NCBI RefSeq assembly: GCF_004208415.1 | Contig: NZ_CP035758.1 | Coordinates: forward strand, 2,418,001 to 2,482,000 | Reading direction: 5' to 3' | DNA from: Ktedonosporobacter rubrisoli | GTDB taxonomy: Bacteria > Chloroflexota > Ktedonobacteria > Ktedonobacterales > Ktedonobacteraceae | Length of the DNA: 64,000 bases | Shown here: piece by piece, positions 37,540 through 47,235 of the stretch | How positions within the stretch are numbered: the stretch's first letter is position 1 | Layout: each line of letters opens with the position of its first letter | Position numbers and translations under genes: made by a program | Notes under the pieces: model-generated | What the model was told of the DNA's origin: nothing | Seen by the model: the letters and a program-made list of their open reading frames with translations, nothing else | The model's database searches: none

Positions 37540-39163
37540 ATGGAAGAGAGATCAGATGCTGAGCTGGTCAGATTGGCCCGCGCTGGCAGTAAATACGCGT
37601 TTCATCAGTTGATCGAACGCTATCAACTGATGGCAATGGGTCTCGCTTTGCGCCTGTGTCGTGAAGAGGAGACCGCGCGTGATCTGGTACAAGAGGCAAT
37701 TCTCCAGGCGTTCCTCTCGCTTGACCATTTGCAGGACCCCACTCGCTTCAAAAATTGGTTGTATGGAATTGTCTTCAACGTCTGTCGCAATTGGAGACGC
37801 ACCGTAGCGCAGAGGCCATCTCTTTCTCTGGAAGCACAGGAGGAAGAGACCCTTCATCAAAGGCTGTTCTCCTACAGATCTGGCGAGTTGTCTGTAGACC
37901 CGCTGACCATGATCGAGACAGATGAACTGCGACGGCTGGTACAAGAAGTGCTCCAACTTCTCTCGCCGAAAAATCGCCTGGTCGCGCAGCTCTTCTACTA
38001 CGAAGAGTTGAGTGTGCAGGCGATAGCGAGCCACTTGAACATCTCCCAGACAGCCGTGAAGAATCGCCTGCACAAAGGACGAGAACAGCTACGTACACAC
38101 CTGCTACCTCTCTATCCCGAACTCGCCTATAGAGGAACAAACAGATCAGTGGAGGAAAAGATGATCCCAGTCACAGTAGCCAGAGTGGTGCAGCAGGACA
38201 CGCAGGCCCGCAGCGCTGTCATTTTGGTAGATAGGCACAAGCAGCGTGCCATGCCGCTCTGGTTTCCCCAGCAGGAGAACATGACCCTGCGGCAACACAT
38301 GCAAATGTTCTCAATGTTCTCGCAGCAGGATCGTGTTGCCGAACCCACAACACTCGATTTGATGGTTGCCATGCTGACTTCGCTGGGTAGCGAGATCAAG
38401 AAGGTGGAGATCGATGCATTCCAGGGCCATATACTCTATGCTCAGCTCTCCCTACGCAGTTCGCGCGGAAAGCAGACGCTCAAGGCTCATCTCAACGATG
38501 CGCTGCCGTTGGCCGTGCAACTGCACTGCCCATTTTTCGTCAGCGGAGAGGTCTGGCGGCAAAGAGGAATCGATCTCCAAGGAAAAGGAGCGACCCTTGC
38601 AGAGCAGCTTGATACCCTGATAGCACTGGTGAGCACGACATTCTCACCCCTGACGACGAAAAGCTCTGGCAAGTTGGATTTTGTAGATGGGCTAGCCGAC
38701 TGGACAATCCGCCTGGACCGCAAACAGTGCGACTATCGTCTGGATAGCCAAACGACCTACACAGGAAAGCCTGCCTTACTCATCACCTTACAGGACTGTC
38801 GGGGAATGGTGCAATTGTGCCATGAAGAAGATGCTGGCCGAGCCGTACCATGGGCGCCGCATTCGCCTGGTGGCCTACATAAAAACAGAAGATGTGCAGC
38901 GCGCCAGCCTCCATCTCTCCGTGACCATGCCTTCGCGAAATCCTCAGGAGCTATTTCCCGATTTCCTTTCGGTAGAAAATGAACCGCCCATTGAGCCTAC
39001 ACAGGACTGGCGGCGGTATGAACTGGAGATCGATGTGCCTGAGGATGCCTCTAGCTTGCATCCTGTGTTCAATGTGTGGAACACAGGAAAAGTATGGCTG
39101 GATGGCTTTCGCATCGAAGTAGTAGATACTCAGGCGTATAAAAAAGAGGAGGAACACAGATGA
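37540..39163 (+). pseudogene. ECF sigma factor fused to BFN (DUF151) and jelly-roll domains, late frameshift
   Basis: Residues 1-90 are sigma region 2 (YAFHQLIERYQLMAMGLALR, DLVQEAILQAFLSLDHL), residues ~130-190 sigma region 4 (HLNISQTAVKNRLHKGREQL). From residue 208 (MIPVTVARVVQQ) a bifunctional-nuclease DUF151 domain follows (SAVILVDRHKQRAMPLWFPQ, LTSLGSEIKKVEIDAFQGHI). A C-terminal beta-rich domain (FVDGLADWTIRLDRKQCDYR) resembles a carbohydrate-binding jelly roll. One apparent extra base near 38829 (GAAGAAGATG) moves the end into the frame 38822-39163 (MLAEPYHGRRIRLVAYIKTE ... GKVWLDGFRIEVVD). The paralogue downstream confirms the alignment. GGAGG 5 bases before ATG 38161 means the BFN part could also be made alone. 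Confidence 0.75.
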
Positions 39164-39215
39164 TTTCCGCCAACGTAGCGAATGTACAAAGTGCTGAGCG
39201 CATGGGGATGATTAT
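39160..39215 (+). pseudogene. BFN paralogue, 5' piece (split by IS21)
   Basis: ATG 39160 overlaps the stop of the sigma-BFN gene (ATGA) and has AGGAGG 8 bases upstream, so the two genes were translationally coupled. The piece encodes MISANVANVQSAERMGMII and is interrupted at 39215 by an IS21-family element. Removing the element and one 5-bp duplication joins it in frame to the piece starting at 43900. Confidence 0.8.
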
Positions 39216-39236
39216 TGTTTACGATAACTAACATGC

Positions 39237-41210
39237 GGCTCATCCTCACATTAAATGAGCTTGGTTGATTGTGAGAAAAGAACTCTCTTGAGGGAGTACA
39301 ACGAGGGAGGGTGTGTAGAAACGGAACGCCGAGGGCTAAACCCGGCAGAGGACGCGCAGCCGCAGGAGATCGAAGTTTGCTCGTCCGAAGACGATCCGCT
39401 TCTGAAGTTTGAGGCAATTGACCTGCGCCTCGACCTGACCATTACTCCAGATGCTCGAAAATGCGGCACGGACGGCTGCATAATCGAGACGAATTCCCCT
39501 CGCCATCTTGCGGAATTCGGGAAGGATGCTTTGTTCAGCGGTCTGAAGCCATGCATCCAGATCCCTGTCTCGATGCTCGGCCAGCATCATGACAAATTGT
39601 TGCCCTAATTGGTAGGCTGTTTCCAGATCGGGATGACCTTCTCGGATTTGCTCAACGTACTTGCGTTGCTGTTCATCCAGTTTTTCTGATCGACTGACAA
39701 GAAGCCAGGAAGCCCGCGTGGGAGACATTCGACGTTTCACCAGGGGTTGGGGAGGAGGCGAAGCCGAAGTTTCGATGGGAGGGGTTAAAGCCTGATGTAC
39801 TACTTCCACTGCTCTCGCTGCCTTGTATTGCTTGCGAACACTGGCAAGAAAATTTCTGAGCAGAGATGTTGACCCGGTATAGCCACGAGCTTTGATCTCA
39901 TCGTAAAGCTGAACACTGTTTCTACAGCCCTGTTCCCAACGCTCCCGGATGTAGGGCTTGTACTGATCCAGCATGCTGCCCCGTGGTCCTCTTCGGTGTG
40001 AGGCCATTTCAGGATACTCTTCAGCTTTGAGAAAACGACGAACGACCTCGCGGCACACCTTCAACTGTCGAGCGATGGCACGAACGCCAATCCCAAGCGT
40101 GTTCAGCCTTCGTACTTCTTCATACAAGCCATAGCGCCTCTCCCGTCGTGCCTGCCGGTGTAATTGTCGAGAATTGTCTGGCGGGGGTCGCCAATAGGGG
40201 GTCGGCGGGATCGTTCGATAGTGTTTTTCATCTGCCACCTCGACAGATGGGGGAACTGACTCCTTGGTGGGTGATCCTTTGATCCCTCGTGCGCGAGCAG
40301 GGATCGCATCAGCCCTGGTTGAAGCCTCGTGGGGTAAACAGGAGTGTCTCCGGTCCATTACCTCCTTGATCCTCTCTCGAAGGTTTTTCAGCAAATGGAA
40401 TTTGTCGGCCACCTGCTCGGCTTGTGGAGCACCACGTTTGGCTGCTGCCGCATAATCTCCCCCTCGATCACGGCTGACCAATGTAATCTCTGGATGCGAT
40501 CTCAGCCAGGTTTCCGCTGTTTGGGCGCTGCGATCTTCTAAGAGTTCAATCGGGCGACGACTTTGGAGGTCTACGACCAGCGTGCCATAGGTCATACCTT
40601 TCTTCCACGCCCAATCGTCGATCCCAACAATGGGCACAGACGTAGGTGGGGTGTAGATGCGTGCTCGCATCCTGCGCAACAATGTTGGTCCAGAAACCTG
40701 CATCCCCAGTTTGGGTGCAAGACGCTCTCCCAGTTCTCCGCAGGTGGCAAATCCAAGTGTCTGGAGGGTCTCTGAAAGCCGATTGGTCATGCGAGCATAG
40801 GAATGCACCAGAGAATCGAGGCGCTCCGTAAATATGCTGTGTGAGCAAGTGGATGTGGGACAGACAAAGCGGCGCACTCTCAGCTTCAAAATGACGCGCC
40901 GACCCCCAGCTGGCAGATCCGCCACGGTCCTGACATAGGCTCCGTGTATCCGATCAGATGAACAGCTACAGCCTGGACAGAGCGCGCATGGGTGATGGCA
41001 AGCAATGTGAACCAAGACACTGGTTGCGTCTTCCTCAACAGAGGTGATGCTCACCCCTTCTGGCAGAGGTAAAAAGGGCGAAGTGGGGTCTGTCTGGCTC
41101 ATCGATGATGTTCTCCTTGCAACGTAACAACACACAACCATCGATGAGAGTCTATCAGAAAACTTTACAGCGGTTCAAGTAACCAAGCTCATTTAATGTG
41201 AGGATGAGCC
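39237..41210 (-). mobile_element. ISL3-family element nested in the IS21 left end
   Basis: A 1974-bp element with about 30-bp terminal inverted repeats (left end GGCTCATCCTCACATTAAAT; right end its complement). It is flanked by 8-bp direct repeats TAACATGC at 39229-39236 and 41211-41218, the duplication size of ISL3. It carries one intact transposase gene on the minus strand, so it is probably a recent insertion. Confidence 0.9.
39336..41102 (-). CDS. ISL3-family transposase
   Basis: An intact 588-residue transposase (start MSQTDPTSPFLP at 41102 with GGAGAA upstream; the frame is open to 41141). An N-terminal zinc finger (CALCPGCSCSSDRIHGAYVR ... FVCPTSTCSHSIFTE) precedes the DDE domain: VGIDDWAWKKGMTYGTLVVD, VSRDRGGDYAAAAKRGAPQA, and the C-terminal Glu region IWSNGQVEAQVNCLKLQKRI. 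The central HTH (GIGVRAIARQLKVCREVVRR) is an insertion common in larger ISL3 proteins. Confidence 0.92.
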   Translation of the reverse strand: MSQTDPTSPFLPLPEGVSITSVEEDATSVLVHIACHHPCALCPGCSCSSDRIHGAYVRTVADLPAGGRRVILKLRVRRFVCPTSTCSHSIFTERLDSLVHSYARMTNRLSETLQTLGFATCGELGERLAPKLGMQVSGPTLLRRMRARIYTPPTSVPIVGIDDWAWKKGMTYGTLVVDLQSRRPIELLEDRSAQTAETWLRSHPEITLVSRDRGGDYAAAAKRGAPQAEQVADKFHLLKNLRERIKEVMDRRHSCLPHEASTRADAIPARARGIKGSPTKESVPPSVEVADEKHYRTIPPTPYWRPPPDNSRQLHRQARRERRYGLYEEVRRLNTLGIGVRAIARQLKVCREVVRRFLKAEEYPEMASHRRGPRGSMLDQYKPYIRERWEQGCRNSVQLYDEIKARGYTGSTSLLRNFLASVRKQYKAARAVEVVHQALTPPIETSASPPPQPLVKRRMSPTRASWLLVSRSEKLDEQQRKYVEQIREGHPDLETAYQLGQQFVMMLAEHRDRDLDAWLQTAEQSILPEFRKMARGIRLDYAAVRAAFSSIWSNGQVEAQVNCLKLQKRIVFGRANFDLLRLRVLCRV

Positions 41211-41403
41211 TAACATGCCTACCACCTATCCTCCAAAAGTTACCTTAACCAACCAATCAGGCTGCAATAAAAAGTTAATGACAATTTGGTAATAAAGTGT
41301 AAAAAAGGCGAAATTGTTAAAGAAAAACCTTGCCATCATTCCCTCTTCTCAGGTACGATGAGATCGAGAATAGCAAATGGCTTAGTCGAGAGGAGAGAGC
41401 GAT

Positions 41404-42938
41404 ATGCTTACCCCTGACGAGCGTGAACGGATACGGCGTGCCTACCATTTTGATCATAAAAGCATCAGACAGATAGCGCATGAAGAACAACGCAGCCGTG
41501 AGGCTATCAAACAAGCACTGGAGGATGCGCCTTCTGCCCCCATCCTGTTTCTCGTTCTCGCTTGGCTCCTGTCTTTGGACCCTACAAAGCGCGGGTAGAC
41601 GCACTTTTGAAACAAAATGAACAGCTTCCTCGCAAACAGCAATACACTTCCCCCAAAATTTTTGAGATCATCCGAACCGAGGGATATCAAGGATGTGAGT
41701 CTCGCATCCGACAACATGTGGCGGAGTGGAATCGAACGCGCAAGCAAGAAGTTTTTCTTCCTTTGGAGTTTGAACCCGGCCAAGATGCCCAATGCGATTG
41801 GGGAGAAGCATACGTCGTCCTGGGTGGAGAGCGCAAGAAGGTCCAGATCTTTACCATGCGGCTCTGTTACTCGCGTCGCACCTTTGTTACCGCCTTTCCT
41901 ACCCAGAAGCAGGAAAGTTTTCTGTATGGTCATGTTCTGGCATTCAACCACTTTGGAGGCATTCCTTATCGCATCAGTTATGACAACCTGGCAACAGCGG
42001 TGAAAATGGCTTTTGATCGCCCAAAACAACGAGGCCGACCGCCTCGTCAGGAGCAAAGAGCGTTTCAGTCTTTTCGCAGCCACTACTTGTTTGAGTCGCA
42101 TTTTTGTACCGTTGGTTTGCAAGGTGCTCATGAGAAAGGCCAGGTCGAGCATGGCGTTGGTTTCGTTCGCCGCAACTACCTCGTTCCTCTTCCAGAGGTC
42201 GCATCTTTTGAGGAACTCAATCAACTTCTCAAGGAGCGTTGTCTGGCTGATGATGAGCGACGCGTTTCCCGTCAACCTACGACCATTGGACAAGCCTGGC
42301 AAGAGGAGCGTTCTGCCCTGCGCCCGCTGCCCACATTCGATTACGATTGTTGCGAGATCACGACTGCACGCCTGACGCCTTACAGCCAAGCCACCTATGA
42401 AACGAATCGCTATTCTGTTCCGGTCAAACGGGCGAGGAGTGCTGTAACGGTCAAAGCCTATCCCTTTCACGTTGAGATTCTGGATGGGACGACTGTTCTG
42501 GCACGCCATCCTCGCTGTTACGGCAGGGAGCAAGACCTGTTTGATCCCTTTCATTACCTTCCCCTGCTTGAGCAACGACCAGGAGCATTTGACCATGCCA
42601 AACCACTCAAAAAATGGCGTCGAGACTGGCCGGAGTCTTACCATCTTCTGCTACGAAAGTTGCGCGAGAAATGGCCCGAAGGACGGGGAATACAAGAGTT
42701 TGTGCGTGTGCTCATGCTTCACCAAGACTATCCTTCGGAGGAAGTCGCTCAAGCAGTTGAACAAGCCCTGGATCTGGGATGTATCCATCTCGATGGTATT
42801 TTGCATTGCTTGCATCAGATCAGCACTTCCCCAACCTCTGCCCCGTTGGATCTCTCAGACCGACCAGATCTGGATGCTGTTGGCAACCAACCCATTGATT
42901 TGTCTCGCTATGAACAATTGTTGAAGCAATCTTGGTAG
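41404..42938 (+). pseudogene. istA: IS21 transposase IstA, one-base frameshift
   Basis: The HTH N-terminus (MLTPDERERIRRAYHFDHKS, IRQIAHEEQRSREAIKQALE) is read to a run of five C at 41537-41541. From there the reading continues in another frame as LAPVFGPYKARVDALLKQNE and the DDE domain: GQDAQCDWGEAYVVL (Asp), GGIPYRISYDNLATAVKM (Asp), GLQGAHEKGQVEHGVGFVRR (Glu), to 42938. Everything except the one-base lesion looks complete, so the element lost mobility recently or the base is a sequencing error. Confidence 0.85.
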
Positions 42939-42951
42939 AGGAGGAACGCCC

Positions 42952-43713
42952 ATGCAACATCAAGCCCTGCTGGAAAGCTATCTCAGACAACTTCGCCTGC
43001 CGACCTTTGCCCAGAATTACCAAACATACGCCCAGGATGCCGCCCGTACAGATCTGTCCTATGAGCGCTTTTTGTTGGCTCTTTGTGAGGCAGAAGTAGC
43101 AGCGCGTGAGGCTCATCGAATTGAACGGGCGGTAGCTGCTGCCAAGATTCCTGTCCTCAAGGATCTTACCTCTTACGACTTCGCCGCCGTTGAGAATATC
43201 TCGAAACAAAAGGTGCTGGAACTGGCTGCGGGAGGCTATATTGCAAAAGCCGAAACGATTATCTTGATCGGAAATCCGGGACTCGGCAAAACGCACATTG
43301 CGAGCGGCTTGGCGCTGGCAGCCTGTCGGCAAGGAAAGCATGTTCGTTTCTACAGCGTCGCCAATCTCATTAATGACTTGCAAGCGGCCCAAAAAGACCT
43401 GCGACTGTCCCGTTTCACCTCTCACTTTACCAAGCTGGATTTGTTGGTCCTTGATGAGTTAGGGTTTGTCCCTTTTGCCGGTGAAGGAGCAAAATTGCTC
43501 TTTCAGCTCTGTTCCGATTTGCATGAACGAGTCTCCATTATCCTGACCACGAATTTACGTTTTGCTGACTGGAACTCAATTTTTGGGGACGAACGCATGA
43601 CAGCGGCTCTTCTCGACCGACTTACATTCAAATCGCACATTCTCGAATTTGTGGGAGAGTCCTATCGCTTTCGCAGCCGCATGCGGCAGGAAGAGGCTAA
43701 AGATTCCGCTTGA
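42952..43713 (+). CDS. istB: IS21 helper ATPase IstB
   Basis: An intact 253-residue AAA+ ATPase. The Walker A motif is LIGNPGLGKTHIASGLALAA, Walker B LDLLVLDELGFVPF, and ILTTNLRFADWNSIFGDERM is the IstB-typical sensor segment. It starts 13 bases after the istA stop, with GGAGGAAC upstream. IstB loads on target DNA and stimulates IstA. Confidence 0.92.
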   Translation: MQHQALLESYLRQLRLPTFAQNYQTYAQDAARTDLSYERFLLALCEAEVAAREAHRIERAVAAAKIPVLKDLTSYDFAAVENISKQKVLELAAGGYIAKAETIILIGNPGLGKTHIASGLALAACRQGKHVRFYSVANLINDLQAAQKDLRLSRFTSHFTKLDLLVLDELGFVPFAGEGAKLLFQLCSDLHERVSIILTTNLRFADWNSIFGDERMTAALLDRLTFKSHILEFVGESYRFRSRMRQEEAKDSA

Positions 43714-43899
43714 AACCGCTCGGATGGAGGAGCAAGGAACCTTTTGCTCCCCCATCCTCTCCTCATTTTTGTCCAGGCAGGCCGTCCTCTTGTTAACTTT
43801 TGGCAAGGTTTTTCGGGTAACTTTTCCTTGAGCCTCCCCGGCTTTGGCTGGTTTCTTCGATAACTGTTAGCCTGGTTTGTTGTTATCGTAAACAATTAT

Positions 43900-44878
43900 T
43901 ACAAGGATGCTCCTTGTAGACGAACAACGACAGCGCGCTATGCTGCTCACGGTGTGTCAGTTCGACCGCACTTCAGTGGAAGGCATCTCTCTTCATGCTT
44001 CGCTGGAAATGGATACAGCCACGACTGCTCTCATGCGACCACGCACACTTGATCTCTTGAGCAAACTCCTCCAGGCGTCAGGCGGCGAACTGGAAAGGAT
44101 CTGTATTGATGTCCTGCAAGATGAGATGCTCTATGCGCAGGTGCATCTGCGTGACCAGTACAGCCAGCATACGATCGCGGCAGGCCTGGGTGATGCGCTC
44201 TCCCTGGCGCTACAGTTGCATACTCCTATCAACGTGAGCGATGCGGTCTCTGCAAGGAGATGGATCAACCTGATCGAATATGGTGCGACACTGCAACAGC
44301 AACTTGAGGCGATTGCGCCTCTGATGCAGACAAGCCCAGAAGCCCTGTTCCTCAAAAAAGAGCCATGGAATAGAGATTTCGCGCAAGGTCTGCAGGGCTG
44401 GCAGTTCCTAGGCAATCCTGAGTGCACCAGCTACCGTCTTGACACTCAGGCCACCCACACAGGTCCGGCCAGTTTGGCAATAGATCTCCGTGAATCGCCT
44501 GTCCATGCCATGGCCCCAATTGGGGCACTCGTACACCACGAAGGGTTTCTTGCGCACCCGTATCAAGGGCAGCGCCTGCGCCTGCTTACGCACATCAAAA
44601 GCGAGCACATTCAGCAGGTGATGATGCAGTTGCACGTGGCTGGACCTCCAGCCAAGCAACTGGACGAGTCTACAGGAGTATATCTTCCTACCAGTACCTA
44701 TGAGACGCATACTATCTTCCATCCTGCCACAGACCTCTGTGATTGGACACGCCTGGAACTCGTCATCGAGGTCCCCCTCGATGCCTTCACTGCTTTTTTC
44801 AACTTCTCAATAGAAGGTTCGGGCAAGCTGTGGATAGATGCAGTGGGCTTCGAGTGCGTAGATACGGGCTTGCGCTGA
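43900..44878 (+). pseudogene. BFN plus jelly-roll paralogue, 3' piece
   Basis: Continues the piece 39160-39215 across the IS21 insertion; the restored junction reads GMIITRMLLVDEQRQRAMLL. The restored protein has about 344 residues. The DUF151 bifunctional-nuclease domain (RTLDLLSKLLQASGGELERI, DALSLALQLHTPINVSDAVS) is followed by the same beta-rich C-terminal domain as in the sigma fusion (FAQGLQGWQFLGNPECTSYR ... GKLWIDAVGFECVD). Apart from the insertion the reading frame is clean. An ATG at 43907 could restart translation of most of the protein. Confidence 0.75.
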
Positions 44879-45255
44879 CGCCGCTCACCTCCTGGTCACG
44901 CAAAGGACAGAAATGAGAGAGGACATCTCTGCTGAATGAAACTTTTATCTAGCCCATTTTAAAAGAAAGGTGACCATTTTCCTCCTTGTCGCCCCGCCGC
45001 TCTGAGAAATCTGGCATCAGGAGATGACGAGCAGCAAAGGACAAAAAACATGATTCAGGCTTCTATCGCCATTGAACAATGCGCACAGGAACACCAACTG
45101 GGAGAATTACAAAACGTCTCTGCCGAGTTTTCCTCATTCTCAAAGTCTGTCCTGAGAACCATCGTTCTGGGCATGGCATCCGTCATGTGGATCTGAATGG
45201 GATCACTCCTCATGCAAACAATGCCTCTCTGGGGGACACCTCGCCGTATGGTGCT
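44879..45255. other. Intergenic stretch with a doubtful 48-codon frame
   Basis: A short plus frame at 45050-45196 (MIQASIAIEQCAQEHQLGEL...) has AAAGGA upstream and could be a small peptide gene, but no family is recognised. The rest shows no structure. The end carries the 8-bp duplication ATGGTGCT of the following ISL3 element. Confidence 0.3.
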
Positions 45256-47116
45256 GGGTCTCCCGCCATTTTGATGATTCGGGGACGTGTTCGCCTCAGA
45301 AGCTTTTACTAGGAGCATTGCAGCACCCGCTTGCGTAACGTCTCGAAGCTCGCTTTGCCATACATTTGACGCTTTAACAGCTTCAATCTGTGAACATGTC
45401 CCTCGACAGGACCTTGAGACCAGGAGAGCGTGAGCCCTGCTTTGACAGCATCATAGTCTTTTTGCAGTCCTCGTGCGAAGTTTTTCAACTCGGCGACCTC
45501 CTGGGACTCGACCTGTTTGAGCCAGGTATCCAGCCGCTCTCCTTGCCGCTCTCGCAGCATCGTGGCAAAGTCCTGGATCAGAGAAAAGGTTTGGGCGATG
45601 ATCGGGTCAGCTTCACACAGGCGGATCAGGTAGGCGTTTTGCCAGTCCAGCCGCTGCTCCTCTGTAAAGCTCATCCATCGTGCTACCTGGAGTGCTGTCG
45701 GCGGACGCCGCACCTGTGCATCCTTTTTGGTCGCGATGGCTTCTGGAGTCGGTTCCACCTGCTTAAATCCTCTGGGCTTGCCTTTCGTCGTGCGCAAGTT
45801 CTTGAGGAAACGGCTCACATTGGACATCGAGGCCGCGTATCCTCTTTTGACGATTTCTCGGTAAAGTTCTGAGGCGTTGCGGCAACCATCGTTCCAGCGT
45901 TCGATGAGGTAGGGCTTGAACGGCTCGAGCAAGTGCGTGCGCGTACGGCGCGGCGTTCTTCTCTCCGGCGGTTGGTCCATGTGAATATAGCGAGTGACGG
46001 TCTGGCGGCTGGTTCCTACCAATTGTGCAATGATCCCCTGATGGACCTTTTTCGCGTGCAGTTCATGAATCTTTCGATACATTTCCACCTTTTCCTGATG
46101 GCGCTCTCTGCTCACTTCTTCGAGCCTGCGGGTATTGCCCATAGGACTCTCTTGCAAGGGGGAAGGATTCGTGGCCACTCCTGTTGGGTCCAGCATGGCG
46201 GCTTTCAGATGGGATTTCTTGCTGATGAAAAAGCCTTCCAGAGCCTCTCCCAAATTTTTGAGGATGTGCCACCTGTCTGCTACCTGCTGTGCCTGTGGCG
46301 CGCCAAGAGTGGCACCATCCGCATAGGACCCACCGCGATCACGGCTAATGATTTCGACTCCCGGATGTTCTTGTAACCATTTTGCCAGGGAAGACGCCTC
46401 ACGGTCGGGCAAGAGTTCAATCGGAATGCGCTTTTCCAGATCAATGAGGATCGTGCCGAACTTTCGACCCCGGCGAAAGCTCCAGTCATCGACTCCAAGA
46501 ACACGAGGAGTAGCATGAGCGGTCTCTGGGGCGCGCTCGATAAGTCGAAGCAGTGTGTCAGGGCTGCTAGAGAGACCCATGCCTGCCACCAGGCGTTTCC
46601 CTGCTTCTCCACCCAGGGCAAATCCAATGAGCGTGAAGACATCCGTGAGTCTATTGGTACGCCGCGCATAGGGAGCAACGACGGTAGGAAGCCGTTCGGT
46701 AAAAATCCGGCGTGAGCATTCTGGATTCTGGCAAAAGAACCGACGAGTATGCAGGTCAAGCTGTACTGCCCAGCCCATCCACGGCAGATCAGCGACCAGA
46801 CGTGTGTACCGTGAATGCACTTTTTCTGAGGAGTGCAGGCATACTGGGCACTGCGCCTGTGGAAAAGTTGTTGCCACCACGGCTGTAATGCGTCTAGGAA
46901 ATGCTTGCAGGCAGACCAGATGTAAACACGCTGAATCAGGTAACAACGTTGGATGAGCTTCTGATGCCATCGGGTGAACTCCTTCCATCATCTCCTTCCA
47001 GATCGCTCATGGTATGAGTGTAGCAGAAGGATGTTTCCGATGGCATAAAAAACTCATGAAAATCCGTGTCGATCAAGCAAACAGCCAGTATTTTTCATCA
47101 AAATGGCGGGAGACCC
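45256..47116 (-). mobile_element. ISL3-family element, second copy
   Basis: An 1861-bp element with terminal inverted repeats GGGTCTCCCGCCATTTTGAT / complement and 8-bp direct repeats ATGGTGCT at 45248-45255 and 47117-47124. It differs in ends and transposase sequence from the nested ISL3 copy, so it is a different ISL3 species. Its transposase gene is intact. Confidence 0.9.
45309..46970 (-). CDS. ISL3-family transposase
   Basis: A 553-residue transposase; ATG 46970 has AAGGAG 7 bases upstream, whereas ATG 46991 abuts its own site. A zinc finger (CPVCLHSSEKVHSRYTRLVA, FFCQNPECSRRIFTERLPTV), the DDE blocks GVDDWSFRRGRKFGTILIDL and ISRDRGGSYADGATLGAPQA, and C-terminal LSWSQGPVEGHVHRLKLLKR are present. 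An HTH (VHQGIIAQLVGTSRQTVTRY) sits mid-protein. Fully open, so likely active. Confidence 0.92.
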   Translation of the reverse strand: MASEAHPTLLPDSACLHLVCLQAFPRRITAVVATTFPQAQCPVCLHSSEKVHSRYTRLVADLPWMGWAVQLDLHTRRFFCQNPECSRRIFTERLPTVVAPYARRTNRLTDVFTLIGFALGGEAGKRLVAGMGLSSSPDTLLRLIERAPETAHATPRVLGVDDWSFRRGRKFGTILIDLEKRIPIELLPDREASSLAKWLQEHPGVEIISRDRGGSYADGATLGAPQAQQVADRWHILKNLGEALEGFFISKKSHLKAAMLDPTGVATNPSPLQESPMGNTRRLEEVSRERHQEKVEMYRKIHELHAKKVHQGIIAQLVGTSRQTVTRYIHMDQPPERRTPRRTRTHLLEPFKPYLIERWNDGCRNASELYREIVKRGYAASMSNVSRFLKNLRTTKGKPRGFKQVEPTPEAIATKKDAQVRRPPTALQVARWMSFTEEQRLDWQNAYLIRLCEADPIIAQTFSLIQDFATMLRERQGERLDTWLKQVESQEVAELKNFARGLQKDYDAVKAGLTLSWSQGPVEGHVHRLKLLKRQMYGKASFETLRKRVLQCS

Positions 47117-47235
47117 ATGGTGCTTGAAAGGGGTGCGCACTCAAATTGGGCATAAAACGCCAGGAGACTTGAAAATGGCAAAAAATCTGGGTACGATTGA
47201 CTCATCAGCCTATCTCATCGTGTTGGGGGTACGCG

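Larger units (their letters stand above)
39211..43899 (+). mobile_element. IS21-family element with nested ISL3, plus 5-bp duplications
   Basis: The element proper is 39216-43894 with perfect 13-bp ends TGTTTACGATAAC / GTTATCGTAAACA. It is flanked by ATTAT on both sides (39211-39215 and 43895-43899), the target-site duplication. It carries istA (frameshifted) and istB. About 20 bases inside its left end an ISL3 element has inserted. Without the ISL3 insertion (and its duplication) its length is about 2.70 kb, normal for IS21. Confidence 0.88.
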
